64,000 bases of DNA from Sphingomonas sp. FARSPH (GTDB lineage Bacteria > Pseudomonadota > Alphaproteobacteria > Sphingomonadales > Sphingomonadaceae), in the NCBI RefSeq assembly GCF_003355005.1, contig NZ_CP029985.1, positions 3,060,501 to 3,124,500 of the forward strand, in the 5' to 3' direction. The first letter of the stretch is position 1, and each line of letters begins with the position of its first letter. Under the pieces are notes generated by a model. That model was not told the DNA's origin and searched no databases. It saw only the letters and a program-made list of their open reading frames with translations. Of the stretch, positions 34,642-43,649 are shown one piece after another. Position numbers and translations under genes: made by a program.

Positions 34642-36462
34642 TTAGCCCGCGCTCGCAGCGACCGTTGCGGTGACGCCCGCGGTCGGCTCGACGGGCACGA
34701 CGGGACGGATCGCGAGTTCACGCAGCTGCTTGGGTTCTGCCGGGCTCGGCGCGCCCATCAGCAGGTCCTCGGCGCGCTGGTTCATCGGGAAGAGCGTGAT
34801 CTCGCGCAGGTTCTGCGCGCCGCAGATCAGCATGACGATGCGATCGACGCCCGCCGCCATGCCGCCGTGCGGCGGCGCGCCGTACTGGAAGGCGCGGTAG
34901 AGGCCGCCGAACCGCGCCTCGACATCCGCCTTCGACAGGCCGACGAGTTCGAACGCCTTGACCATCAGCTCGGGGCTCTGGTTGCGGATCGATCCCGAGG
35001 CGATCTCATAGCCGTTGCAGACGAGATCGTACTGGAACGCCTTGATGGTCAGCGGGTCCTGGTTCTCCAGCGCGTCCATACCGCCCTGCGGCATCGAGAA
35101 GGGGTTGTGCGCGAATTCGACCGTCTTCGAATCCTCGTCCCACTCGTAGAACGGGAAATCGACGATCCAGCACAGGCGAAACGCGCCCTGCTCGATCAGG
35201 CCGAGCTGGTCGGCGACGCGGGTGCGCGCCGCGCCGGCGAGCTTCGCTGCCGCCTCCGCCTTGCCGGCGGCGAAGAACAGGCCGTCGTCGGGCCCGAGGC
35301 CGAGGGCGGCGTAGAGCGCCTCCATCTTTTCCGGCCCGTGGTTCTTGGCGATCGGTCCGCCGAACTCGCCGCCCTTGCGCGTGACATAGCCGAGGCCGGC
35401 ATGCCCCTCGCCGCGCGCCCATTCGTTCATGTCGTCGAAGAACTTGCGGCTCTTGTCCGCGGTACCCGGCGCCGGGATCGCGCGGACGACGCCGCCCGAA
35501 CCGACGATCTTCTCGAACAGGCCGAACCCGCTTTGCGTGAAATGCGTCGACACGTCGGTGATGATGAGCGGGTTGCGCAGATCGGGCTTGTCGCTGCCGT
35601 ATTTCAGCATCGCCTCGTCATAGGGGATGCGCGGGAACTGGCCCGATGGCGTGACCGTGCGGCCATCGGCGAATGTTTCGAATATTCCGCCGATCACCGG
35701 CTCCATCGTCTCCCACACCTCTTCCTGGGTGACGAAGCTCATTTCGAGGTCGAGCTGATAGAATTCGCCGGGCAGACGATCGGCGCGCGGGTCCTCGTCG
35801 CGGAAGCAGGGCGCGATCTGGAAATAGCGGTCGAAACCCGCGACCATCAGCAGCTGCTTATACTGCTGCGGCGCCTGCGGCAGCGCGTAGAACTTGCCGG
35901 GGTGGATGCGGCTGGGCACCAGGAAGTCGCGCGCGCCCTCCGGCGACGAGGCGGTCAGGATCGGCGTCGAATATTCGGTAAAGCCCGCATCCTCCATGCG
36001 GCGGCGCATGTCCGAAATCACCTTCGTCCGGCGGACGATATTGGCGTGCAGCGTCTCGCGGCGCAGGTCGAGGAAGCGATAGCGCAGGCGGATGTCCTCG
36101 GGATATTCCTGTTCGCCCGCGACCGGCATCGGCAGCTCGTCGGCGGCGGAGAGCACGGTCGCGGCGCGCGCGAACACCTCGATCGCGCCGGTCGGCAGAT
36201 TGGGGTTCACCGTACCCGCAGAGCGCGCCTTGACGCTGCCATCGATCGTGACGACCGATTCGACGCGCACCTGCTCCAGCACCGCGAGCGCCGGCGAATC
36301 GCTGTCGGCGACGATCTGGGTGATGCCGTAATGGTCGCGCAGGTCGACGAACAACACGCCGCCATGGTCGCGCTTGCGATGAACCCAGCCCGACAGGCGA
36401 ACGGTTTCGCTGACGGCAGAAGCGCCGAGCGCGGCGCAGGTGTGGGTACGATAGGCGTGCAT
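34642..36462 (-). CDS. aspS: Aspartate--tRNA ligase
   Basis: The 606-aa class II synthetase is of the bacterial type. It has an OB-fold anticodon-binding domain (~1-105), a catalytic domain with motif 2 FRDEDPRADRLPGEFYQLD and motif 3 GMAAGVDRIVML, and a GAD insertion between. It charges tRNA-Asp. Alphaproteobacterial enzymes of this kind are often non-discriminating and also charge tRNA-Asn when AsnRS is absent, which cannot be judged here. It diverges from rnd. Confidence 0.96.
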   Translation of the reverse strand: MHAYRTHTCAALGASAVSETVRLSGWVHRKRDHGGVLFVDLRDHYGITQIVADSDSPALAVLEQVRVESVVTIDGSVKARSAGTVNPNLPTGAIEVFARAATVLSAADELPMPVAGEQEYPEDIRLRYRFLDLRRETLHANIVRRTKVISDMRRRMEDAGFTEYSTPILTASSPEGARDFLVPSRIHPGKFYALPQAPQQYKQLLMVAGFDRYFQIAPCFRDEDPRADRLPGEFYQLDLEMSFVTQEEVWETMEPVIGGIFETFADGRTVTPSGQFPRIPYDEAMLKYGSDKPDLRNPLIITDVSTHFTQSGFGLFEKIVGSGGVVRAIPAPGTADKSRKFFDDMNEWARGEGHAGLGYVTRKGGEFGGPIAKNHGPEKMEALYAALGLGPDDGLFFAAGKAEAAAKLAGAARTRVADQLGLIEQGAFRLCWIVDFPFYEWDEDSKTVEFAHNPFSMPQGGMDALENQDPLTIKAFQYDLVCNGYEIASGSIRNQSPELMVKAFELVGLSKADVEARFGGLYRAFQYGAPPHGGMAAGVDRIVMLICGAQNLREITLFPMNQRAEDLLMGAPSPAEPKQLRELAIRPVVPVEPTAGVTATVAASAG

Positions 36463-36557
36463 GACGGCGATCTCTGAACGGTTATGTGTCGGAGCGCGGG
36501 CCCTCCCCCTTCCATCCCCTCTTTGTCAACCCGCACGCTCGGTCTATGGACGGTCGG

Positions 36558-37736
36558 ATGCATATCCACCCGTTGATTACCGACAGCGCGACCCTCGCCA
36601 ATCTCTGCACCCGCCTCGCCGATGCCGACTTCGTCACCGTCGACACCGAGTTCATGCGCGAGAGCACCTATTACCCCGAATTATGCCTGATCCAGATCGC
36701 CGACGTGAACGAGGCGGCGGCGATCGATCCGATGGCGCCGGGGCTGGATCTGACGCCGCTGCTCACCCTGCTCACCGACAATGACGACGTGCTCAAGGTC
36801 GTCCACGCGGGCGGGCAGGATATCGAGATCATCTACAACCTGACCGGCAAGACGCCGCACCCGCTGTTCGACACGCAGGTCGCGGCGATGGCGCTGGGGC
36901 AAGGCGAACAGATCGGCTATTCGAACCTCGTCGACAGCTGGCTGGGCATCAGCATCGACAAGGGCGCGCGCTTCACCGACTGGGCGCGCCGGCCGCTGGA
37001 TGCGCGGCAGATCGAATATGCGATCGGCGACGTCACGCATCTGGCGAAGATATTCCCCAAGATGCTGGAGCGGCTGCGCAAGACGGGGCGCGGCGCGTGG
37101 CTGGACCAGGAGATGGAGCGGCTGGCCGATCCGGCGAATTACGCCAACGATCCCGACAGCGCGTGGAAGCGCGTGCGGATTTCGGGGCGCAAGCCCGACG
37201 TGCTCGGCCGACTGAAGGCGCTGGCGCGCTGGCGCGAGCTGGAGGCGCAGGCGAAGGACCTGCCCCGCGGCCGGATCGTCAAGGACGAGACCTTGGGCGA
37301 TATCGCGGGCCATCCGCCCCGGCGGCAGGCGGACCTGGCCAAGGTGCGCGGTCTGTCGGCGACCTGGGCGTCGAACGATATCGGCGGGCGGCTGATGGCG
37401 GCGCTGGAGGCGGCGACGCCGCTGTCGGCGGACGAGCTGCCGCCGCGCGACGATCGCAAGCCGGGCCTGGGCAAGGACGGCGCGCTGGTCGCGGATCTGC
37501 TCAAGCTGTTGCTCAAGATACGCGCGCGCGACATCGACGTCGCCTCGCGCCTGCTCGCGCGGTCGGACGAGCTGGAGATGCTGGCGGCGGGGGTGCGCAC
37601 CGGCCTGCCGATGCTGCAGGGCTGGCGTTACGACCAGTTCGGCCGCGATGCGCTCGACCTGGTCGAGGGGCGGATGGCGTTTGCGGTCAAGAACGGCAAG
37701 CTGACGATGACACGCGCGGATGAGGTGGCGGCATGA
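36558..37736 (+). CDS. rnd: Ribonuclease D
   Basis: RNase D is a 3'-5' exonuclease that trims tRNA precursors. The 392 aa contain the DEDD exonuclease domain (VDTEFMRE with Asp and Glu near residues 29-31, VVHAGGQDIEI, and YAIGDVTHL with the Tyr-x3-Asp motif) and HRDC domains in the C-terminal half. The ATG at 36558 is taken; an ATG four codons upstream is possible. Its stop overlaps the next start (ATGA). Confidence 0.94.
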   Translation: MHIHPLITDSATLANLCTRLADADFVTVDTEFMRESTYYPELCLIQIADVNEAAAIDPMAPGLDLTPLLTLLTDNDDVLKVVHAGGQDIEIIYNLTGKTPHPLFDTQVAAMALGQGEQIGYSNLVDSWLGISIDKGARFTDWARRPLDARQIEYAIGDVTHLAKIFPKMLERLRKTGRGAWLDQEMERLADPANYANDPDSAWKRVRISGRKPDVLGRLKALARWRELEAQAKDLPRGRIVKDETLGDIAGHPPRRQADLAKVRGLSATWASNDIGGRLMAALEAATPLSADELPPRDDRKPGLGKDGALVADLLKLLLKIRARDIDVASRLLARSDELEMLAAGVRTGLPMLQGWRYDQFGRDALDLVEGRMAFAVKNGKLTMTRADEVAA

Positions 37737-38026
37737 CGCGGACCGGACTCTGCGCGGGGCTTGCGGTATCGTTGGTGCTCGGCGGCTGCGCGACGACGCG
37801 CGAGGCGCCGCTTACCGGCCCGTGCCGCGTCACCCAAGACATGCACGCGCGCTACGCGGGCATGAAGTTCCGCGCGCGGATGCGCGACCGCATCCAGCGC
37901 GACGCCAACGCGCCGGTCGCGCGCATCCTGCGCGATCGCGTGCCGGCGACGATGGACTTCCGCGTCGAACGGCTGAACATCCATCTGGACGATACCGGCC
38001 GGATCGAAGGTCTGCGCTGCGGCTGA
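37733..38026 (+). CDS. I78-family peptidase-inhibitor-like lipoprotein
   Basis: The 97-aa protein has a lipoprotein signal with lipobox LGGC (Cys19). The mature domain has paired cysteines (CRV near residue 33 and a C-terminal RCG) and the segment DFRVERLNIHLDDTGRI typical of the I78 potato-inhibitor-like family seen in proteobacteria. A role in protecting the periplasm from proteases is inferred from the family. It overlaps rnd by ATGA. Confidence 0.8.
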   Translation: MTRTGLCAGLAVSLVLGGCATTREAPLTGPCRVTQDMHARYAGMKFRARMRDRIQRDANAPVARILRDRVPATMDFRVERLNIHLDDTGRIEGLRCG

Positions 38027-38030
38027 GCGA

Positions 38031-39497
38031 TCAGTCGGCGATCCGGCAGGTCGCCTTGCGCCGAAGCGCGGCGGCGAGCGCGCCGTGCCGCCGCTCGACC
38101 ATTTCCGCATAGAGCGGCGCATCGGTGGCCTGTAGGGTCAGCGCGACGTCCTTGGCCGAAAGCGTCAGCGACGCGCGCTGCAGCGGGCCCGCCAGCCCCG
38201 CGCTGAACCGCTGGCCGAAGCGGATCGCGAGGCCCCAGCCGATCGCGGCGTCGAGCTGGGCGGGGCTTGCCAGCCCGGCGAGCATCGGGTGCGGCGTCGT
38301 GACGCCGCCCAGGCTGGAATGCAGCGCCTGCGCGAGCATCGCGCGCTCCGCCGCGTCGACGCCCACCCAATTGCCGTGCAGCGCGATCTCGAACCCGCGC
38401 TCGTCGCGGAATTCGGGATTGGCGTGCCAGCCCACATCGGCGAGCAGGCAGGCGGCATGGCGGATGCGGGCGTATGCGGCGGGTTCGTCGGCGAACAGCG
38501 GCGCGATCCACGCGTTGAGCAGGTCGCCGTGTTCCGGGAAGCGGCCGAGCAGCCGGCCTTCTTCGCGCGCGCCGACGATCAGCGGGTCGAGCGCGCGCGT
38601 CTTCGCATCGAGCGCCGCATAGAGCAGGCCTTCGCGCAACCCGAAGGTAGAGGCGATGCCGGCGGCGCTGCCGAGTTCGCGCATCACCACCGCCAGCAAC
38701 GCGGTCGCATCGCCGAGCGCGGCGGCGCGGGCGGAAGACATGCCGGGCACCGCGCGCAGCCGCTGTTTCGACAGATGCGCGATGCTGCGGCCGAGCCGCC
38801 CGACCGTTTCGGGCGCGAGCGCATAGCCGTGGATGATCGGCAGCGGATAGTGCGTCAGGCTCATGTCAAGCCGCGCCAGCGCACGCCACGATCCGCCGAC
38901 CATGTAGAGCGGCAGGCCCCTGCTCCGCCCCGTCCACCCCGCCGCCCGGATCATCTGTGTGACATGGCGGTCAAAGGCGTTGCCGCGATTGGCGCGCAAC
39001 GCCGCGATGCGCAGCACACCGAGCGGGAAGGAGACGCGGTCGGTCACAGTCCCTGCGACGACGCGGACGAGTTCGAGGCTGCCGCCGCCGAGGTCGCCGA
39101 CGATGCCGTCCGCCTCCGGAATGGCGGAAAGGACGCCCATGCCGGCCGCGGTCGCTTCCTGCTCGCCCGACAGCAGTTCGATCGTCAGGCCGAGCCGCGC
39201 CGCGGCGGCGATGAAGGCGGGCCCGTTCGACGCGTCGCGGACCGCGGCGGTGGCGACGGTGCGTACCTCCGCCTCCATCTCGCGCGCCACCGCGGCGAAG
39301 CGTGCGAGCGCGCCCATCGCGCTCGCCATCGCGTCTGCATCGATCGCGCCCGTCGCCGACAGGCTGCGGCCGAGGCCCGCCATCACCTTTTCGTTGAACA
39401 GCGCGGCGGGCACGCGCGGATGCCCCTGATAGACGACGAGCCGGACCGAGTTCGATCCGATGTCGATGATCGCGGTGCGGGGATAGGCGCGCGCCAT
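38031..39497 (-). CDS. ppx: Exopolyphosphatase, Ppx/GppA family
   Basis: The protein removes terminal phosphates from polyphosphate and/or pppGpp. Its 488 aa open with the actin-like phosphate-1 motif IIDIGSNSVRLVVY and contain VGDLGGGSLEL (phosphate-2) near residues 135-145. A C-terminal helical domain with His-Ala-Ala-like segments is typical of the longer family members. The ATG at 39497 lies 43 nt after the ppk1 stop, so it is the last gene of the hdaA-ppk1-ppx operon. Confidence 0.93.
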   Translation of the reverse strand: MARAYPRTAIIDIGSNSVRLVVYQGHPRVPAALFNEKVMAGLGRSLSATGAIDADAMASAMGALARFAAVAREMEAEVRTVATAAVRDASNGPAFIAAAARLGLTIELLSGEQEATAAGMGVLSAIPEADGIVGDLGGGSLELVRVVAGTVTDRVSFPLGVLRIAALRANRGNAFDRHVTQMIRAAGWTGRSRGLPLYMVGGSWRALARLDMSLTHYPLPIIHGYALAPETVGRLGRSIAHLSKQRLRAVPGMSSARAAALGDATALLAVVMRELGSAAGIASTFGLREGLLYAALDAKTRALDPLIVGAREEGRLLGRFPEHGDLLNAWIAPLFADEPAAYARIRHAACLLADVGWHANPEFRDERGFEIALHGNWVGVDAAERAMLAQALHSSLGGVTTPHPMLAGLASPAQLDAAIGWGLAIRFGQRFSAGLAGPLQRASLTLSAKDVALTLQATDAPLYAEMVERRHGALAAALRRKATCRIAD

Positions 39498-39540
39498 CAG
39501 CGGGGATACGCCGTCCGGGTAAGAGAAAAGCGGGCGCGCG

Positions 39541-41709
39541 TCAGGACGGCAGCCTCCGCCGCAGCGACAGTGTCGGCACCGCATCGCTTTCCGCCAGCGC
39601 CTGGCCACGGCCGGACAGCGACGGATTGGTCATGAAATAACGGTGCAGGTTGAACGGCTTGTCCCCCGGCTCGTCACGGACGTAGCGGCCGTCGGGCATC
39701 AATTCCCAGCTTTGTTCGGTGTCGAGCAGGTTGGCGACCATCACCTGGTCGAGCACCTGGTCGTGCACCGTCGGATTCTCGATCGGCAGCATATATTCGA
39801 CGCGGCGATCGAGGTTGCGCGGCATCCAGTCCGCCGACGAGATGAACACCCGCGCGTTGTCGTTGGGCAGCGCCGCACCGTTGCCGAAGCAGAAGATGCG
39901 GCTGTGTTCGAGGAAGCGCCCGATCACCGACTTGACGCGGATATTCTCCGACATGCCGGCAACGCCGGGGCGCAGGCAGCAGATGCCGCGGATGATCAGC
40001 TCGACCTCGACGCCGGCGTTGCTCGCTTCGTAGAGCTTGTCGATGATCGCAGGGTCGACGAGGCTGTTCATCTTTGCCCAGATCATGCCGCATCCGCCCG
40101 CGCGCGCGGTCGCGATCTCGGCATCGATCAGCTCGAGCAGCTTCACGCGCAGGTCGCGCGGGCTGAGGCTGAGCTTGGCGATGTCGGTCGGCTCGACGTA
40201 ACCGGTGACGTAGTTGAACATCTGCGCCGCATCGCGGCCCAGCCGCGGATCGGCGGTGAAGAACGACAGATCGGTATAGATGCGCGCCGTGACGGGGTGA
40301 TAATTGCCCGTGCCGAAATGGCAGTAAGTGCGGAACTGCCCGTTCTCGCGCCGGACGATCATCGACACCTTGGCGTGCGTCTTCCATTCGAGGAAGCCGT
40401 AGACGACCTGCACGCCGGCGCGTTCCAGCGCGCTCGCCCACAGGATGTTCTGTTCCTCGTCGAAGCGCGCGCGCAGTTCGACCACCGCCGTCACCGACTT
40501 GCCCGCTTCGGCGGCGGCGATCAGCGCGTTGATCACCGCGGACTGCTTGCCGGCGCGATACAGGGTCTGCTTGATCGCGATGACATCCGGGTCCTGCGCG
40601 GCCTGTTTGAGGAAGGCGAGCACGACGTCGAACGTCTCGTAGGGGTGGTGGACGACGATGTCCTTCGACCGGATCGCCGCGAAGCAATCGCCGCCGAATT
40701 CGCGGATCCGTTCCGGAAAGCGCGGCGCGAAGGGCAGGAATTTGAGGTCGGGGCGATCCTCGTCGATCACCGCGTCGAGATCGCCGATGCCGAGCAAATT
40801 GCCGCTTTCGGTGACGATCGCATCGCCGCCCAGTTCGGCGCGCAGCACCGAGGCAAGCGCGTCGGGCATGCCCGTTTCCAGCTCCAGCCGGATCACGCGC
40901 CCGCGCCGGCGGCGCTTCACCGCATTGGCGAAATAGCGGACGAGATCCTCCGCCTCTTCATCGATCTCGATGTCGCTGTCGCGCAGCACGCGAAAGGCCG
41001 CGGCGCCGTGGACGTCGTAGCCGGGGAAGAGCAACCCTGCGAACCGTTTCAGGATCGCCTCGATCGAGACATAGCGCGCCGGATCGCCGGGCAGCCGCAC
41101 GAAGCGGCGCGCGCTAGCAGGGATCATCACCAGTTCGCGCACCGGCTCGCGATCCGAACGGCGGACGAGATCGAACATCACCGTCAGCCCCTTGTTGGGT
41201 ATGAACGGGAACGGATGCGCAGGATCGAGCGCCTGCGGCGTCAGGATCGGGAAAATCTGTTCGCGGAAATGCTGTTCCAGCCATCGCGCCGCCTCCGCGT
41301 CCACTTCGTCGCGGCGCAGGACGTGGAGGTTCGCTTCGTCCAGCAGGGTGCGCAATTCGCCCCACACCGTCTGCTGGTCCGCCATTAGCGCGTCGGCCTC
41401 GGCATTGATTGCCGACAGTTGCTGTCCGGGCGTCAGGCCGTCCGACGAGCGCCGGTCGACGTCCTTCATCTGCTGCCCCTTCAGCCCCGCGACGCGGACC
41501 ATGAAAAATTCGTCGAGGTTGGAGCCCGAGATCGACAGGAAACGCAGCCGTTCGAGCAAGGGATGCGCAGGGTTGCACGCTTCGTCCAGCACGCGGCGGT
41601 TGAACGCCAGCCACGACAGTTCGCGGTTGAAATAGCGGTCGTTCACCTCCGGCACGAAGGGATCGTCGTCGGCGTCCGACAGGTGGGAAAGATGCGCTGG
41701 CTTGCTCAT
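39541..41709 (-). CDS. ppk1: Polyphosphate kinase 1
   Basis: PPK1 makes polyphosphate reversibly from ATP. The 722-aa protein shows the N domain (RYFNRELSWLAFNRRVLDEA at ~25-44), head domain and two PLD-like C domains. The autophosphorylated His lies in CHFGTGNYHP, and KTHAKVSMIVRRE is present. The ATG at 41709 overlaps the hdaA stop by ATGA. A much longer open frame upstream in the same phase is not coding. The C-terminal ~40 residues extend slightly beyond the second C domain. Confidence 0.96.
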   Translation of the reverse strand: MSKPAHLSHLSDADDDPFVPEVNDRYFNRELSWLAFNRRVLDEACNPAHPLLERLRFLSISGSNLDEFFMVRVAGLKGQQMKDVDRRSSDGLTPGQQLSAINAEADALMADQQTVWGELRTLLDEANLHVLRRDEVDAEAARWLEQHFREQIFPILTPQALDPAHPFPFIPNKGLTVMFDLVRRSDREPVRELVMIPASARRFVRLPGDPARYVSIEAILKRFAGLLFPGYDVHGAAAFRVLRDSDIEIDEEAEDLVRYFANAVKRRRRGRVIRLELETGMPDALASVLRAELGGDAIVTESGNLLGIGDLDAVIDEDRPDLKFLPFAPRFPERIREFGGDCFAAIRSKDIVVHHPYETFDVVLAFLKQAAQDPDVIAIKQTLYRAGKQSAVINALIAAAEAGKSVTAVVELRARFDEEQNILWASALERAGVQVVYGFLEWKTHAKVSMIVRRENGQFRTYCHFGTGNYHPVTARIYTDLSFFTADPRLGRDAAQMFNYVTGYVEPTDIAKLSLSPRDLRVKLLELIDAEIATARAGGCGMIWAKMNSLVDPAIIDKLYEASNAGVEVELIIRGICCLRPGVAGMSENIRVKSVIGRFLEHSRIFCFGNGAALPNDNARVFISSADWMPRNLDRRVEYMLPIENPTVHDQVLDQVMVANLLDTEQSWELMPDGRYVRDEPGDKPFNLHRYFMTNPSLSGRGQALAESDAVPTLSLRRRLPS

Positions 41710-42341
41710 TGGATGTCGATAGGAAGCAACGATTGCGGTTGCGTGACGATCCCCGCCTCGCCCAAAACCGCACGCGCGAGCGGGATCGACAGGCGGCGGC
41801 CCTTCGCCAGCGCGGCCTGGTCGAGCGCGTCGACGGTACGTTCGATCGCGACATGGCTGCGTTCGATCCGCGTCGCCAGCCAGTCGATCAGGTCGGGCCG
41901 CGCGTCGAGACCGCGGCGATGGAACAGGTGCGCGAGCAACGCGCGGACAAGCGCGTCGTCCGGCGCATCGATCGCGGCATGCGGGCTGGCGGCGAGGCGC
42001 GAGCGCAGGTCCGGAAGCCGCACCGCCCAGGCGGGCGGCAGCGCGTCGGCGACGATGACGAGCGGCCGGCGATCCTGCTGCGCGCGGTTCCAGGCGTGGA
42101 AGACCGCGGGTTCCGCGACGCTTTCGGCATCGTCGATGATCGTGCCGCCGCTCTTCGCCGCGAAGATGCGTGCGAGCAGGCTGCGCCCCGACTTGCGCGG
42201 GCCGGTCAGCACCGCGGCCATCACCGGCCAGGTCCCCCAATGTTCGAGCGTGTGCGCCGCGCGCGCATTGGACGGCGTGATGAGGAAGGCGTCGTCGCGG
42301 GGATCGGCCGGCCAGCCGAGCGGCAGCGCGAGTTGGCTCAT
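41706..42341 (-). CDS. hdaA: DnaA-inactivator homologue HdaA
   Basis: HdaA is a short DnaA-like AAA+ protein that, with the DNA-clamp, stimulates ATP hydrolysis by DnaA after initiation. The 211 aa begin with QLALPLGW, containing the QL-x-LPL clamp-binding motif of Hda. The AAA+ core follows, with Walker A GPRKSGRS (47-54) and Walker B-like PLVIVADALPP. The Walker lysine is replaced by Arg53, which is unusual. A conserved IERSHVAIERTVDALD sensor-2/helical region follows. The start overlaps the upstream DUF2066 stop and its stop overlaps ppk1. Confidence 0.9.
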   Translation of the reverse strand: MSQLALPLGWPADPRDDAFLITPSNARAAHTLEHWGTWPVMAAVLTGPRKSGRSLLARIFAAKSGGTIIDDAESVAEPAVFHAWNRAQQDRRPLVIVADALPPAWAVRLPDLRSRLAASPHAAIDAPDDALVRALLAHLFHRRGLDARPDLIDWLATRIERSHVAIERTVDALDQAALAKGRRLSIPLARAVLGEAGIVTQPQSLLPIDIQ

Positions 42342-43585
42342 CCGGCGGGCTGCGTGTCGGGGGGAAGATTGGGCAATTGCAGCTGCGGCGCGCGCCGGAT
42401 GCGCAACGTCTGCCCGGTGCCGCTGACCTGATAGCCGCGCACCTCCAGTGCCGCGCGCAGCGTGGCGGGATCGCCATCGTAGGTGACGCGCAACAGAGAG
42501 ACGCCGCCGAGCGCGAGGCTGGTCGTCGTCGCGGCGCGCACACCCGGGATGCCGCGCAGCAACCCTTCGATATTGGCGACCGAGCTGGCGCCCGGCGTAT
42601 CCGCCTGGACGACGATCGGGATGCCGGCGGAGGCGGGTGCGGTGTCGCCGACGATCTCCGCCAGCGTCTCGCCGCTCGCCGAATCGTCCCCCGGCGCGAC
42701 GACGGGTTCGGGCGCGGGCGGTGGCGACAGGCTGGAGTCGGGATGCAGCGCGCCGCTGCGCAGCGCCTGCTGGTACACACCGTCCATCCGGGCGACGCCG
42801 GTATCGAGCAGTTGCGGCAGGCCAGCCGCGCTGCCGACGCGCAAGGTAAAGCTGCCAATCAGGTCGTTGTCGGGGCCGTGACGTGCCTGAAAGACGCCGA
42901 TGATCGGACCGCCGGGATAGGAGCGATACAGGCGCACGACGGGGATCAGCACATCCGACGCGCCATATTGGTCGAGGATGGTCCGCCACCAGCCGCGCCC
43001 CGGACGAGAAATCTGGCCTGCGTTGAGCAGCAGCGAATCGGCGCCGCTGCCCGATGGCCGCACGTAGTCGATCGCGCTGTTGCCGGTGCGGAAGCGCGCC
43101 CAGGCTGCCTGCCACGCGCTCGGCTGTTCGAACACCGTCTCGACACCGCCCGACACCATCAGCGGCACCACGAGCATCGGACGCGAGCGATCGGCATAGG
43201 CACTGACGCCGAGTAGCGAGGCCGCGCGCGCGCGATTGAACAGCACGCCGAGCTTCGCGATGTAGCGCGTCGGCCCGATCTGTTCGTTCTCGATGACGAT
43301 CCCCGACACCAATTGATCGAGCGTACCGTCGGAGACGAGGCCGCCGCCCGCGCCCAGACGCTGCGACAATTGCACCCACGCCTTGCGCTGGGCGAGACGC
43401 CAGCCGCCCAGCCGCGCGGCGTCCGCGGTCTTGGCGGCGACGTCGACGCTGACGCCGGACACCTCGTAATTGCCGGCGCTGTCGATCGGCGCGACGCCGC
43501 GCCCGCCCTCGATCTGGGCGAACGCGCCGGCGCCGGCGAGCAGCGCGGCGGCAGCGAGGAGGGTGAACGGGGACTTCGGACGCAT
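42338..43585 (-). CDS. DUF2066-family secreted protein
   Basis: The 415-aa protein has a signal peptide (~1-23, cleavage after AFA). A DUF2066 domain follows, with the recognisable ADAARLGGWRLAQRKAWVQLSQRL segment that I know from this family. The C-terminal half has a Pro-rich linker (~280-310) and a small globular end that finishes Pro-rich (LPNLPPDTQPAG). Function is unknown. It is the first gene of the operon with hdaA, ppk1 and ppx, overlapping hdaA by ATGA, and divergent from purM. Confidence 0.82.
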   Translation of the reverse strand: MRPKSPFTLLAAAALLAGAGAFAQIEGGRGVAPIDSAGNYEVSGVSVDVAAKTADAARLGGWRLAQRKAWVQLSQRLGAGGGLVSDGTLDQLVSGIVIENEQIGPTRYIAKLGVLFNRARAASLLGVSAYADRSRPMLVVPLMVSGGVETVFEQPSAWQAAWARFRTGNSAIDYVRPSGSGADSLLLNAGQISRPGRGWWRTILDQYGASDVLIPVVRLYRSYPGGPIIGVFQARHGPDNDLIGSFTLRVGSAAGLPQLLDTGVARMDGVYQQALRSGALHPDSSLSPPPAPEPVVAPGDDSASGETLAEIVGDTAPASAGIPIVVQADTPGASSVANIEGLLRGIPGVRAATTTSLALGGVSLLRVTYDGDPATLRAALEVRGYQVSGTGQTLRIRRAPQLQLPNLPPDTQPAG

Positions 43586-43649
43586 CGTGCCGAGCCTTTT
43601 GGCGAAGCAGACGTGGAAATCCAAGCGCGATATGGCTAGGTGCGCCGCC

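Noticed and set aside
39541..42858. A 1105-codon reading of ppk1
   Set aside because: The first ~380 codons lie out of frame over hdaA and DUF2066; the PPK1 family starts at 41709, at an ATGA junction with hdaA.
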